A stretch of 45,454 nucleotides of DNA from Spirochaetales bacterium Spiro_07. Its GTDB lineage: Bacteria > Spirochaetota > Spirochaetia > Treponematales > Treponemataceae. Location: NCBI GenBank assembly GCA_001603145.1, contig LVBI01000024.1:1-45454 (forward strand), given 5' to 3'. This document shows, one piece after another, positions 6,856 to 14,955 of this stretch. Made by a program: the position numbers and the translations under genes. The notes under the pieces are model-generated. The model made no database searches. It was not told the DNA's origin and saw only the letters and a list, made by a program, of their open reading frames with translations. Each line of letters begins with the position of its first letter. Within the stretch, counting starts at the first letter, position 1.

Positions 6856-7059
6856 TTACTTCTTGATATTGAAGCGCTTGTTGAAGCGTTCGATGCGTCC
6901 GGCTGTATCAACCAATTTCTGCTTTCCAGTAAAGAATGGGTGACAAGCTGAACAGATTTCAACTTCGATGTTCTTAACTGTTGAACGTGTTTCAATTACA
7001 TTACCACAAACACATGTGATTTTTGTAAGTTCATAGTTAGGGTGAATGCCCTCTTTCAT
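6856..7059 (-). CDS. rpmE: 50S ribosomal protein L31 (zinc-binding type)
   Basis: A 67-residue protein with the L31 start MKEGIHPNY, zinc-binding C16-x-C18 and C36-x2-C39, and the [21 protein letters not shown] block that is invariant in this family. Keeping all four cysteines marks it as the zinc-containing form, which many bacteria swap for a cysteine-free copy when zinc is short. The ATG at 7057-7059 has GGAGG 6 nt upstream; an in-frame start four codons earlier overlaps that site and is rejected. It lies downstream of rho on the same strand with an 86-bp gap and ends in its own terminator. Confidence 0.96.
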   Translation of the reverse strand: MKEGIHPNYELTKITCVCGNVIETRSTVKNIEVEICSACHPFFTGKQKLVDTAGRIERFNKRFNIKK

Positions 7060-7145
7060 ACTATCCTCCAAATATTCTGATTAGGCTTGCCCTGAAACCA
7101 AGAGACCGCTCTCAAATGATTTCCACAAGCCGTACTCATTTCAAA

Positions 7146-8789
7146 TTATTCTCCCGTACCCGTATTCATTGAACGAAGGAATGCTTCATTATTCTTACTT
7201 TTCTTCATTCTGTCAATAAGTAATTCCATAATTTCAGCATCATCCATCGGGTTAATGACCTTACGCAGTACCCAGACCTTCTGAAGCTCGTCTTCTGTAA
7301 GAAGCAGGTCTTCTTTTCTTGTGCCTGACTTCTTTATGTTGATAGCCGGGAAAAGTCTTCTGTCGGCGAGCTTTCTGTCGAGGTTTATTTCCATGTTGCC
7401 GGTACCTTTGAATTCTTCAAAGATAACTTCATCCATGCGGCTGCCAGTCTCAATCAATGCAGTTGAAATAATCGTAAGACTTCCGCCCTCTTCGACATTG
7501 CGGGCTGCACCGAAAAATCTCTTAGGCTTGTGCAACGCATTCGAGTCAACACCGCCAGACAAAACCTTGCCTGAAGTCGGCACTGTCTGGTTATAAGCGC
7601 GCGCAAGCCTTGTAATTGAATCAAGGAAGATTACGACATCGCGCTTGTGCTCAACAAGACGCTTTGCCTTTTCAAGCACCATCTCGGCAACCTGAACGTG
7701 GCGCGAAGCCTGTTCATCGAATGTCGATGAAATGACTTCAGCCTTAATAGAACGTTCCATGTCGGTAACTTCTTCCGGGCGTTCATCAATCAAAAGCACA
7801 ATCAGATAAACTTCCGGATGGTTCGTGATGATTGCGTTTGCAATGCGCTGCATCAAAATAGTCTTACCAGCTTTTGGCGGCGCAACAATCAATGCGCGCT
7901 GGCCTTTTCCGATTGGGCAGAACAAGTTCATGATGCGCGTAGAAAACTCGTCCGGCTTATATTCAAGGTTCAGCTTCTCATTCGGATAAAGCGGTGTAAG
8001 GTTCTCAAACGGAATGCGCGTCTGTGCAATGCGCGTATCTTCAAAGTTTACGGTCTCAATTCTGAGCAATGCAAAGAAGCGTTCGCCCTCTTTTGGTGAG
8101 CGGATTTGACCGTAAATTGTGTCGCCGGTCTTTAAGTTGAAAAGCCTAATCTGGCTTGGCGAAATATAAATGTCGTCCGGGCCCGGCAGATAATTGTTCT
8201 GCGGCGAGCGCAAGAAGCCGTAGCCGTCTGGCAGAATTTCAAGCGCGCCAGACGCAAAGATGATTCCGCCGTGTTCGGTGTGAGCCTTCAAGATTGCAAA
8301 GATAAGCTCCTGCTTTTTCATAGAAGCTATGTCTTCTTTCAAGACACCGTAGCGTTCGGCAAGCTCGCGCAAATCTGGCATGCCTTTGCATGTCAGCTCG
8401 TTTATTGTCAGTCTCGGCTTTGAGTCACGGTCCTGAAATTCAGCAGGAAGCTCGTTATTTGTTTCTGTGCTTGAAATTGTATCAGATTTGTTCTGGAAGT
8501 CGGAACGAGGGGCGCTTGAGCGGGCTGTACGTGGTCTTACGATGCGAGCCTTTGAATTGGGGTTTCTCTGATAAGTGCGGCGTCTGTAACCGCTAGAGGG
8601 TTCTGCTGCATTTTCAGCTGTAGAAGCTTTTTCTTCAGATTGCCCTTCAGCAATATTTTCTGTTTCTGTAGCAGCGGCTGCGGCTTGAACTGGAGCAGAA
8701 TCTGTAAACAGCTCTGTTGTCTGCTCTGTTTCATCAGCAGTTTGCTCACCCGACGTATCAATAAAACGCCGCTTTTTGATTGGTGCCAT
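7146..8789 (-). CDS. rho: transcription termination factor Rho
   Basis: A 547-residue Rho, about 125 residues longer than the E. coli protein at the N terminus. Residues 1-120 are a low-complexity extension rich in Ala, Glu, Thr and then Arg ([19 protein letters not shown]). Next come the Rho_N helix bundle (about 127-170), the cold-shock-like RNA-binding fold ([12 protein letters not shown], about 185-260) and the RecA-type ATPase with APPKAGKT (303-310), the [10 protein letters not shown] loop and [16 protein letters not shown]. The C-terminal R-loop/Q-loop region is complete. The start is ATG 8787-8789 with TGGAG six bases upstream; a TTG four codons before overlaps that site. A long leader with a possible attenuator precedes it. 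Confidence 0.96.
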   Translation of the reverse strand: MAPIKKRRFIDTSGEQTADETEQTTELFTDSAPVQAAAAATETENIAEGQSEEKASTAENAAEPSSGYRRRTYQRNPNSKARIVRPRTARSSAPRSDFQNKSDTISSTETNNELPAEFQDRDSKPRLTINELTCKGMPDLRELAERYGVLKEDIASMKKQELIFAILKAHTEHGGIIFASGALEILPDGYGFLRSPQNNYLPGPDDIYISPSQIRLFNLKTGDTIYGQIRSPKEGERFFALLRIETVNFEDTRIAQTRIPFENLTPLYPNEKLNLEYKPDEFSTRIMNLFCPIGKGQRALIVAPPKAGKTILMQRIANAIITNHPEVYLIVLLIDERPEEVTDMERSIKAEVISSTFDEQASRHVQVAEMVLEKAKRLVEHKRDVVIFLDSITRLARAYNQTVPTSGKVLSGGVDSNALHKPKRFFGAARNVEEGGSLTIISTALIETGSRMDEVIFEEFKGTGNMEINLDRKLADRRLFPAINIKKSGTRKEDLLLTEDELQKVWVLRKVINPMDDAEIMELLIDRMKKSKNNEAFLRSMNTGTGE

Positions 8790-8869
8790 TACACACTCCA
8801 ATGAATTTTAGAATTTCAAAAATAATTCTGAATTCTTTAATATAGTATGGTATAGTATGATATTTATAT

Positions 8870-8925
8870 TCAAAATAAAAACATTGCACAAAACAAATTA
8901 ACATTCATATGCTCTCTAGCAATGT
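8870..8925 (-). promoter_or_regulatory. terminator-like hairpin and 12-codon reading frame in the rho leader
   Basis: On the minus strand ACATTGC (8919-8925) can pair with GCAATGT (8881-8887), followed at once by TTTTTATTTT. Within it a small frame starts at ATG 8906-8908 and stops at TGA 8870-8872 (MNVNLFCAMFLF). The element lies between the rho promoter and rho, the position of an attenuator. The 7-bp stem encloses a loop of about 31 nt, so stability is modest. Confidence 0.35.
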
Positions 8926-8978
8926 TCTATAAAAATAGTATATTTACAGGAAAAAACATAAATGAAATGTATAACTGT

Positions 8979-9007
8979 AACATATCAAAACTAATTCAAT
9001 ATGTCAA
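8979..9007 (-). promoter_or_regulatory. rho promoter
   Basis: TTGACA (9002-9007), 17 bp, TATGTT (8979-8984) on the minus strand. Transcription from here gives a leader of roughly 180 nt before the rho ATG. A tandem TATAGTATGG/TATAGTATGA at 8841-8860 (TACTAT boxes on the minus strand) may hold a second, closer promoter. Confidence 0.7.
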
Positions 9008-9054
9008 CAAGACTTTTATTTAAACCGAAAATTTCATTTATTTTGTTTTTTCTC

Positions 9055-9486
9055 TTATTCTTCAGCGTTATCGTCTGATGCAGACATAAGCACATTCTTA
9101 AAATCAGAAGCCGCATAAGAAAAAATGTCGAGGTTCAGCTCCCTGTCGAGCATCGTAACCTTGCCGGTAAAATCTACGCCGTCGTCGATTCTAAGCTCTT
9201 TTGTGGTAACATCGCCTACAATCTTGCTGCCAGACTGCATGTCGATGCTTGTGTTGGCATAGATATTGCCGTTCACAACGCCGTTTATCACGACAGAATC
9301 AGCCTTGATATTGTCTACGGAGCATTTCGCAGTCTTGGCAAATTCAAGGTTGCCAGTTGCATCAATCGTCCCTTCAAAAGTTCCTGCAATCTCAAGATTG
9401 TCTGTAAATTTCAGCACACCATAAAATTCAGTTTCTTCGCCAAAAACAGTGTAATTCTTTTCAGCCTGATCTGATGATAAACTCAT
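9055..9486 (-). CDS. bactofilin (polymer-forming cytoskeletal protein)
   Basis: A 143-residue protein whose core (about 14-115) is a run of short beta-helix turns: VLKFTDNLEIAGTFEGTIDA, LEFAKTAKCSVDNIKADSVVINGVVNGNIYA, IDMQSGSKIVGDVTTKELRID. This hydrophobic-glycine rhythm is the bactofilin signature. Bactofilins assemble without nucleotide into membrane-attached filaments that position cell-wall enzymes and help set cell curvature; in spirochaetes a role in helical shape has been proposed. The flanking ends are short and charged. The start ATG overlaps the lnt stop (ATGA, 9483-9486), so it is translated with lnt. A rho-type promoter lies beyond its stop in the 250-bp gap. Confidence 0.9.
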   Translation of the reverse strand: MSLSSDQAEKNYTVFGEETEFYGVLKFTDNLEIAGTFEGTIDATGNLEFAKTAKCSVDNIKADSVVINGVVNGNIYANTSIDMQSGSKIVGDVTTKELRIDDGVDFTGKVTMLDRELNLDIFSYAASDFKNVLMSASDDNAEE

Positions 9487-11171
9487 AAAGCCCCTCTTTT
9501 GTGGTTTCTAAATATTATTCCAAAAATCAAAAAACTGATTCCTAATATTGCAAAAATAATTCCGACAAAATCGCCGAAACGAGTGTAGATTGTCGGCTTG
9601 CGGTTCTGGCAGACCAAAAGGTTGTCAATCAAAAAAGTTTTCTGAAACGGCTCTGCCATTGATACAACTTTTCCGTTCGGGTCTACAAACGAGGTCTGGC
9701 CAGAAGCAGTGGCTCTTGCAGCAGGCACTCTGTTCTCAACACATCTGAAAACCGCCATAGAAAGATGCTGATACTGACAAGCAAGGCTGCTTGACCATGC
9801 ATCATTCGAAATGTTTATGAACGCTTCTGCGCCGTTCTTTACGAAGCGTCTGCCGATATTGCCGAAAGTGTCTTCAAAGCAAATCGGCGTGCCGAATTTT
9901 ATGCCGGCAGCCTTGAACACAACAGCTTCCGTGCCCGGCTCCCACATGTGCGTATCGCCGTTAAGCAGCAGCTCGTACAATTTTGGGAAAAGCTTTTCAT
10001 ACGGAAAATATTCGGTGAACGGCACGAGATGCATTTTCATGTATTTCTGCGGTTCTGGCGGAATGCAGTTCTTTTTTGGCGTGAAAAGCAGCGCCGAATT
10101 GTAATCTATCGCCTCATATTTGCCGGTGCGCGCATAGCCAAGAACCGCGTGGTCGTTGCCAATCAAAAACGGAACGTCAGAATCATCAAGATATTTCAAA
10201 AGCGTTTCAACAAGCTCAAAGCTGGCGCGGTTCTGTCTGTATTTGTAATGATACTCTATGCGTGGAACGAACGCCGTTTCAGGCCAGACTACAAGCTGAA
10301 TTTCAGAATCTGCGGCAAGCGCTTCATCTGAAATTTTCTTGAGCTGCTCGTAATTATCAGAATAAGCCTCAATGCCGCCGCGCCACGGGTCGTTGCTCGG
10401 TTGAATAAGCGCAAGCCTAACCTTCTTTGCGTCTGTGCAGTCAATCTTAGCGAATGCGCCATAAACAAGCGCCGCCGCAAAAACGCAAACCCACGCAATG
10501 CAAGGAATTTTGTGCGCCGCAATCGATTTTTTCAATCTGCTGAAGAAGCCGCCGTCTTCAGTTTTGCCTGCGTCAGCTTCAGTCTTTGCAGAATAAGATT
10601 CATAAATCAATTGTGCGATTATCGCCGAAGGAAATGTGACTATCGCGCTGATGCCCCACACGCTGCCCCAGTCGGCATTCTGAATGAGCAGCGAATTGCG
10701 CCACTGCGAATAGCCTGTTACGCCGTAATGAAAGCCTGTGAATCCGCAAGTCTTTATGTATTCATAAGCGCACCAGACAACCCATTGGATAATCCAGCCG
10801 TGTTTGGGGTACAAATAGAAAGCCGCTTTCAAGCACGGGAACGCAAGCATCAGATAAAAGCCGTACATAGACGAAATCACAGTGATTCCCATCGGATGAA
10901 AAGATGCGAGCCAATATGCGTAAAGCGAATAGCAGCAAAAGCCGTACAAGAAGCCGTAAAACCATACAGACTTCCACGAAAGCCTTCGCACTAACAAAAA
11001 GACTGGAATTAAGGAAAAATATGCAAGGAAAGAAATGCCGTTTATTGTCAGAAAATTCGGTTGTGGCAGTGCAAATAAAATTACACCAGAGAAAAGCAAA
11101 AGAACATTTATGAAGAATTCTTTTAAGCTGAAACTTTTCTTATAAGAATTCTCTGTCACTTGATTTTTCAA
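9483..11171 (-). CDS. lnt: apolipoprotein N-acyltransferase
   Basis: A 562-residue inner-membrane enzyme that N-acylates the lipid-modified cysteine of lipoproteins. The N-terminal 190 residues and a segment near 222-240 are membrane helices; a nitrilase-like domain fills about 250-520; a last helix lies near 535-555. The catalytic Glu-Lys-Cys triad is intact: E298 in VVWPETAF, K379 in KYMKMHLVPFTEYFP, C431 in GTPICFEDTFG. The start is a TTG at 11169-11171 with GAGG five bases upstream; no ATG fits. It overlaps the bactofilin gene by 4 bp. A linker rich in charged residues (about 193-215) is longer than usual. Confidence 0.95.
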   Translation of the reverse strand: MKNQVTENSYKKSFSLKEFFINVLLLFSGVILFALPQPNFLTINGISFLAYFSLIPVFLLVRRLSWKSVWFYGFLYGFCCYSLYAYWLASFHPMGITVISSMYGFYLMLAFPCLKAAFYLYPKHGWIIQWVVWCAYEYIKTCGFTGFHYGVTGYSQWRNSLLIQNADWGSVWGISAIVTFPSAIIAQLIYESYSAKTEADAGKTEDGGFFSRLKKSIAAHKIPCIAWVCVFAAALVYGAFAKIDCTDAKKVRLALIQPSNDPWRGGIEAYSDNYEQLKKISDEALAADSEIQLVVWPETAFVPRIEYHYKYRQNRASFELVETLLKYLDDSDVPFLIGNDHAVLGYARTGKYEAIDYNSALLFTPKKNCIPPEPQKYMKMHLVPFTEYFPYEKLFPKLYELLLNGDTHMWEPGTEAVVFKAAGIKFGTPICFEDTFGNIGRRFVKNGAEAFINISNDAWSSSLACQYQHLSMAVFRCVENRVPAARATASGQTSFVDPNGKVVSMAEPFQKTFLIDNLLVCQNRKPTIYTRFGDFVGIIFAILGISFLIFGIIFRNHKRGAL

Positions 11172-11234
11172 CGGAACCTCTTAAAGGCACAATTTCAATT
11201 TTTTTTATATTTTAAGCTTGAATTGACCAGCCGT

Positions 11235-11259
11235 TGTGCGCATTTTTGCTATGCACACA
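11235..11259 (-). other. hairpin between HU and lnt genes
   Basis: TGTGCGCA (11235-11242) and TGCACACA (11252-11259) can form an 8-bp stem with one mismatch, 10 bp past the HU stop. No T run follows, so it is more likely an mRNA-processing or partial-termination element than a full terminator. Confidence 0.4.
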
Positions 11260-11269
11260 CCGCTGTAAT

Positions 11270-11578
11270 TTACTTAGAAGATTTAATTTTCCAGACTGTA
11301 TCTTTAAGTTCTTTACCAGGTCTGAAAACTGCCACAGAATGCGGCTCAACAGAAACAAGTTCACCAGTCTTTGGATTGCGGGCCTTTGATCTGCCCTTTC
11401 TCAAGCGTACCTCAAAAGAGCCAAAACCACGCAATTCAATAGAAGATCCTCCTTTGAGAGAATCTTTGATTTTTTCAAGGAGAGAATCTACAACTTCTTG
11501 GATTTCTTTCTTTTCAAGACTTGTGTCCAGAAAAACTGCTTCTACCAAATCGACTTTAGTTATTTTTTTCTGAGCCAT
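11270..11578 (-). CDS. HU/IHF-family DNA-binding protein
   Basis: A 102-residue nucleoid protein. The N-terminal helices (KKITKVDLVEAVFLDTSLEKKEIQEVVDSLLEKI) lead into the beta-saddle with LKGGSSIELRGFGSFEVRLRKGR and the DNA-binding arm RSKARNPKTGELVSVEPHSVAVFRPGKEL. All these are standard for HU/IHF dimers, which bend and compact DNA. The tail (KDTVWKIKSSK) is about ten residues longer than E. coli HU. ATG 11576-11578 has GGAG five bases upstream. It is followed by lnt and preceded by the rpsT terminator and a 14-bp hairpin (TCACTGATGAGTGA, 11610-11623) that would be in its leader. Confidence 0.94.
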   Translation of the reverse strand: MAQKKITKVDLVEAVFLDTSLEKKEIQEVVDSLLEKIKDSLKGGSSIELRGFGSFEVRLRKGRSKARNPKTGELVSVEPHSVAVFRPGKELKDTVWKIKSSK

Positions 11579-11626
11579 TTCAACTCCACGAAAACGATTT
11601 TTGAATTAATCACTGATGAGTGAAAA

Positions 11627-11667
11627 ACAAAAAAAAGAATGTACGGTTAATGAAAAATCATCAACCG
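11627..11667 (-). terminator. intrinsic terminator after rpsT
   Basis: CGGTTAATGA (11644-11653) pairs with TCATCAACCG (11658-11667) around a four-base loop, with one mismatch; a long T run follows on the minus strand a few bases later. It lies 13 bp past the rpsT stop. Confidence 0.8.
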
Positions 11668-11680
11668 CATCAATTCTAAT

Positions 11681-11959
11681 TTACTTTGCAGCGGCAAATG
11701 AAGCGTTATAAAGCTTCATCATGCGAGACTTCTTGCGTGAAACTGCGTTTCTAGTAAGAATGCCCTTACCTCTTGCAGTATCAAGTTCTTTGCACAACTG
11801 CTGCAATCTAGCTTTAGCCTCTTCTTCATTTTTAGCATGAACAGCAGCTACGAATTTTTTTGCAGCTGTTCTTGCAGAACTCTTTACAGCCTTATTTCTC
11901 AAACGGCGTACTTCGCTCTGCTTGTGTCTTTTCTCTACAGACTTACTCTTAACTGACAA
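11681..11959 (-). CDS. rpsT: 30S ribosomal protein S20
   Basis: A 92-residue, very basic protein with the S20 pattern: KSKSVEKRHKQSEVRRLRNKAVKS near the start, an Ala/Lys-rich middle (TAAKKFVAAVHAKNEEEAKARLQQL) and the GILTRNAVSRKKSRMMKLYNA close. S20 binds 16S rRNA early in small-subunit assembly. I set the start at the TTG 11957-11959, giving (M)SVKSKSVEKR: GGAGGG lies six bases upstream. An ATG 20 codons earlier would place that ribosome site inside the gene and add residues foreign to S20. E. coli rpsT also uses a TTG start, which is known to take part in autoregulation. It has its own promoter and terminator. Confidence 0.94.
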   Translation of the reverse strand: MSVKSKSVEKRHKQSEVRRLRNKAVKSSARTAAKKFVAAVHAKNEEEAKARLQQLCKELDTARGKGILTRNAVSRKKSRMMKLYNASFAAAK

Positions 11960-11990
11960 AGGAAACCCTCCAAACGAAAACTTGTAGACA

Positions 11991-12019
11991 ATGTTATCAA
12001 AGCTAAGTTGATTAGTCAA
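11991..12019 (-). promoter_or_regulatory. rpsT promoter
   Basis: TTGACT (12014-12019), 17 bp, TAACAT (11991-11996) on the minus strand. The predicted leader of about 25 nt contains the GGAGGG ribosome site for the TTG start at 11959. Confidence 0.6.
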
Positions 12020-12119
12020 TAGCTCGAAAGTTCTTTTTTCTTATATAATCATGAAATACCATGAAAAGCAAGCAACTGTTCAAGCCATGCACTTTCTTAT
12101 AGTTTTAGTACATGCACAC

Positions 12120-12148
12120 TTGACATTAACGATTATTTTTTATATTTT
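12120..12148 (+). promoter_or_regulatory. promoter of the small zinc-ribbon gene
   Basis: A perfect TTGACA (12120-12125) is followed by 17 bp and TATTTT (12143-12148) in a T-rich stretch. It faces away from the rpsT promoter. Confidence 0.55.
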
Positions 12149-12178
12149 TACTCTAATACCTTAGTTGGAGGCAAGCAG

Positions 12179-12349
12179 ATGGCAGGAGCCAGTAAAAACT
12201 CTCGTACTACAGTTGCAACTCATAAATTTTTCTGTTCATGCGGCGGCGAAGTAGTAATGAAGACTTTGTTTGAAAGCGGAAAACTTAAAAATGTCGCAGA
12301 ATGCACAAAATGTAAACGTGTTGAGCGTCGTCCGAAAGACTTCAAATAA
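12179..12349 (+). CDS. small zinc-ribbon protein, 56 residues, function unknown
   Basis: The gene starts at ATG 12179 with a strong GGAGG ten bases upstream and ends at TAA 12347-12349. The product begins MAGASKNSRTTVATHKFF and carries C19-x-C21-G-G and C42-x2-C45, a compact zinc ribbon; the tail KRVERRPKDFK is basic. The size, charge and cysteine spacing resemble a ribosome-associated or RNA-binding zinc ribbon such as L31/L33-like proteins, but the sequence does not match L33, L31 or L36 as I know them. It has its own promoter and a textbook terminator, stands between rpsT and the helicase gene, and is therefore a real, probably well expressed gene. Function is not claimed. Confidence 0.85.
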   Translation: MAGASKNSRTTVATHKFFCSCGGEVVMKTLFESGKLKNVAECTKCKRVERRPKDFK

Positions 12350-12396
12350 ATCGTACTTCATAACAGAAACATGCAATGTTTCGCTGTTAGTACACA

Positions 12397-12424
12397 AAAC
12401 CGGCAATCTAAAGCCGGTTTTTTT
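12397..12424 (+). terminator. intrinsic terminator after the zinc-ribbon gene
   Basis: AAACCGGC (12397-12404) pairs perfectly with GCCGGTTT (12413-12420) around an 8-base loop, running into a T tract (12418-12424). Confidence 0.92.
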
Positions 12425-12447
12425 ATTTTAAAGCATTTGCGTTTGAC

Positions 12448-14880
12448 CTACAAGAATCTTTCGATTGACTTTAGAATAGAATCAAGCGGCTCGTTCAAAA
12501 TCTTTGTTTCCGGAATGCTCGACAAAAAGATTGAGCCATATCTTTTTTCGATTATGCGCCTGTCGAGCACGGTGACAACGCCTCTGTCTGACGAGCATCG
12601 CATAAGTCGGCCGAACCCCTGCCTGAATTTGATTACAGCTTCAGGAACGCTTAAATCCATGAATGGATTGCCGCCGCGCTTAGTTACATCTTCTGAACGT
12701 GCCGCAAAAACCGGGTCTGACGGCACGCTGAAAGGCAGCTTGACAATAATCACCTGCGACAAAGACTCGCCCGGCACGTCTACACCTTCCCAGAATGAAT
12801 CTGTTGCAAAAAGCACACTTGAGCTGTCTTTTTTGAACGTCTCAAGAAGCCTGAACCTGTCGTCTTCGCCCTGCCGCAAAACCGCGATGCCGTCATCTGC
12901 AAGCTGTTCCCGTGCAAATTCACACGCTGAGCGCAAAGACTCATACGATGTGAAAAGCACAAGCGTGCGCCCGCCAGCAATCTTTATAAGCTTAACAACA
13001 GCTTCTTCAACAGCTGATTGAAAGCTGCTGTTGTCCGGCATCGGCATGTCAGATGGAATTGCGAGCATCATGTTTTCAGCGTATGGAAACGGCGAAGGAA
13101 ATTCTTGCATTACGAGCCGCTCTTTTTCTGTAAAGCCCGCGCCAGTGCGGTAAAGCCAATAATCAAAAGAGCGGCCTGTTTTGAGCGTTGCAGACGTACA
13201 TACAACAGTGTCTAGCGGCTCAAAAACGCCTTTCTGCATTTTGGGGGCTATATCGAGCGGCGTTGCATAAAAGCGCGGATAGATTCCGCCGCCGTTCTTG
13301 CCTTTGTAGCGGACTTTGTCAATCCAAAAAATCGTGTCGTCCCTTTCGCTCCATTCGGTGAACCATTGGCACACATTTCCGGCATTTTCAAGCCTTGAAA
13401 GAATCTGCTTTGTTTCCCAGACAGCCGGATAGTCTTCATCTTTTTCAGAAATGCCTGAAATGATTGTTCTGAACACGCCGACGAATTTCGCAATATCTTC
13501 ATGAAGAATGTTCATCGCCGAAAGCAATGAGCTTGCTTCGTTTGCAGTCTTGTCGCAAAGCCGCCACGTAAACTCTTCGGGCATAAGCAGCAAAGCTTCG
13601 TCTTCAAGTTCAGAAAGATGCGCCTTTAGCGATTCAAAAATCAGCATTACAGATTCAGCCTTATCAGCGCGGCTAGACAAAGCTTCAAGCGTTATTAGAT
13701 GACCGGCAACGTTGCCGTGACGTATTCGGTAAAGCAAGTTAAGCTGTTTCAAAATCTTAAAGCGGTTCAGCTGTTCAGAGAAAAAGCTCGTGGCGGCATG
13801 CTCCATTCCATGCGCTTCATCAAAAATTATGCGGTTAAAAGGCGGCAGCACCGCCGTATCGTCATAGCCCGCCCCCTCAAGCCGCGCTTCAAGATCTGCA
13901 AACAACAAATGATGGTTCACCACAATCAGATTAGCATCAGCAGCTTCTTTCCGCACCTGCATAACGTAGCACGAATCACGGTAGATGCAGCGCATTCCCA
14001 TGCAGACGTCAGCTTCGCTGTTGACCCTCGACCAAACACTCTCTGACGGCATAAAAGACAAATCTGAACGGCTTCCGCTCGACGTCGTCTTATTCCATTC
14101 CACAATCGAATCGAACTGCTCAACGCTTTCGTCGAACAAATCTCTATCTTTTGCGGCTTCTTCAAGGCGCCGCTTGCAAAGATAGTTCTGCCGCCCTTTC
14201 ATCAAAACAGCCTTAATCTTTTTGCCAGAAATTTTTTCCGCAAAAGGAATGTCTTTTTCTATGAGCTGCTGCTGCAAGTTGATTGTGCCCGTGGAAACGA
14301 TTACACGCTCTTTGTTACCAGCTGCCCAAATCATCGCAGGAATCAGATAAGCAAAAGATTTGCCGACACCCGTTCCGGCTTCAAAAACACCGACGAGATT
14401 TCTGTTAAAAGCTTCTGCGATTGATTTTGTAAGCTGAATCTGAGACTGCCGCTCTTCAAAGTTTTTAGAAAGCTTATCAAGCGCACCGCCATAAGACAGA
14501 TATTTTCCAACTGATTCAATGTTGAGCTTTTTCAGTTTTTTGGGCAAAATCGGCTCAACAACTACGTTTATCTTGGTGACAGAATTATTGACTATATAAA
14601 AGCCTTGCGCATTTTCAGCCGCCCTAGACGCTATCACAAGGTCTTCATCAGACGGCGTTAACTCGCCGGAAGGATGGTTATGGATAAGCACACCGGCATT
14701 TTTGGCTTCTAAAGAAACAGGCACGGCGTGTTCATTGCCGCGGCCACAAACCTTAATTGAGTCTACAATACCATTGTTATCAAGCTGCCCGATTACAAAA
14801 ACTTCGTTGTTGTTGTTCTCTTCGATTATCTGCTTGTATTCGTTGCAGACGCTTTCAGACAGACGCTTTTCAGCCAGCAT
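12448..14880 (-). CDS. DinG/XPD-type helicase with an N-terminal RadC-like JAMM domain
   Basis: An 810-residue fusion. Residues about 1-110 resemble the RadC-type JAB/JAMM domain: HNHPSGELTPSDED gives H67-x-H69 ... S77-x2-D80, the metal-binding set. From about 140 on it is a superfamily-2 helicase of the DinG/XPD/YoaA kind: Walker A EAGTGVGKS (167-175), four cysteines C235, C293, C298 and C304 spaced for a 4Fe-4S cluster, DEAH at 354-357, and C-terminal motifs ATDSFWEGVDVPGE and QGFGRLMR. These helicases unwind 5'-to-3' and remove R-loops or damaged forks. The start is ATG 14878-14880 with GGAG five bases upstream. A strong terminator ends directly before that site, so expression may depend on read-through from tRNA-Glu or on a weak internal promoter. 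Confidence 0.92.
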   Translation of the reverse strand: MLAEKRLSESVCNEYKQIIEENNNNEVFVIGQLDNNGIVDSIKVCGRGNEHAVPVSLEAKNAGVLIHNHPSGELTPSDEDLVIASRAAENAQGFYIVNNSVTKINVVVEPILPKKLKKLNIESVGKYLSYGGALDKLSKNFEERQSQIQLTKSIAEAFNRNLVGVFEAGTGVGKSFAYLIPAMIWAAGNKERVIVSTGTINLQQQLIEKDIPFAEKISGKKIKAVLMKGRQNYLCKRRLEEAAKDRDLFDESVEQFDSIVEWNKTTSSGSRSDLSFMPSESVWSRVNSEADVCMGMRCIYRDSCYVMQVRKEAADANLIVVNHHLLFADLEARLEGAGYDDTAVLPPFNRIIFDEAHGMEHAATSFFSEQLNRFKILKQLNLLYRIRHGNVAGHLITLEALSSRADKAESVMLIFESLKAHLSELEDEALLLMPEEFTWRLCDKTANEASSLLSAMNILHEDIAKFVGVFRTIISGISEKDEDYPAVWETKQILSRLENAGNVCQWFTEWSERDDTIFWIDKVRYKGKNGGGIYPRFYATPLDIAPKMQKGVFEPLDTVVCTSATLKTGRSFDYWLYRTGAGFTEKERLVMQEFPSPFPYAENMMLAIPSDMPMPDNSSFQSAVEEAVVKLIKIAGGRTLVLFTSYESLRSACEFAREQLADDGIAVLRQGEDDRFRLLETFKKDSSSVLFATDSFWEGVDVPGESLSQVIIVKLPFSVPSDPVFAARSEDVTKRGGNPFMDLSVPEAVIKFRQGFGRLMRCSSDRGVVTVLDRRIIEKRYGSIFLSSIPETKILNEPLDSILKSIERFL

Positions 14881-14890
14881 ACTTACTCCA

Positions 14891-14926
14891 AAAAAAAAGG
14901 TTGCAATTCTTATTAAGAATGCAACC
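14891..14926 (-). terminator. strong intrinsic terminator directly before the helicase ribosome site
   Basis: GGTTGC/GCAACC with inner ATTCTT/AAGAAT pairing (14899-14926) is followed on the minus strand by eight T (14891-14898) and then immediately by GGAG of the helicase gene. It can end the tRNA-Glu transcript and could act as an attenuator for the helicase. Confidence 0.88.
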
Positions 14927-14955
14927 TCTAACCACAACATTATTTCGATTGTTTA

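Noticed and set aside
8841..8860. Tandem TATAGTATGG/TATAGTATGA as a regulatory repeat array
   Set aside because: Only two 10-bp units in an AT-rich leader; may simply be promoter-like sequence.
10401..10994. Long open frame antisense to lnt
   Set aside because: It lies opposite a clear gene with all catalytic residues; composition is that of an antisense shadow.
12179..12349. Ribosomal protein L33 (rpmG) as the name for the small zinc-ribbon gene
   Set aside because: Size and cysteines are similar, but L33 has CxxC pairs and a different basic core; here the first pair is CxC and the surrounding text does not match.
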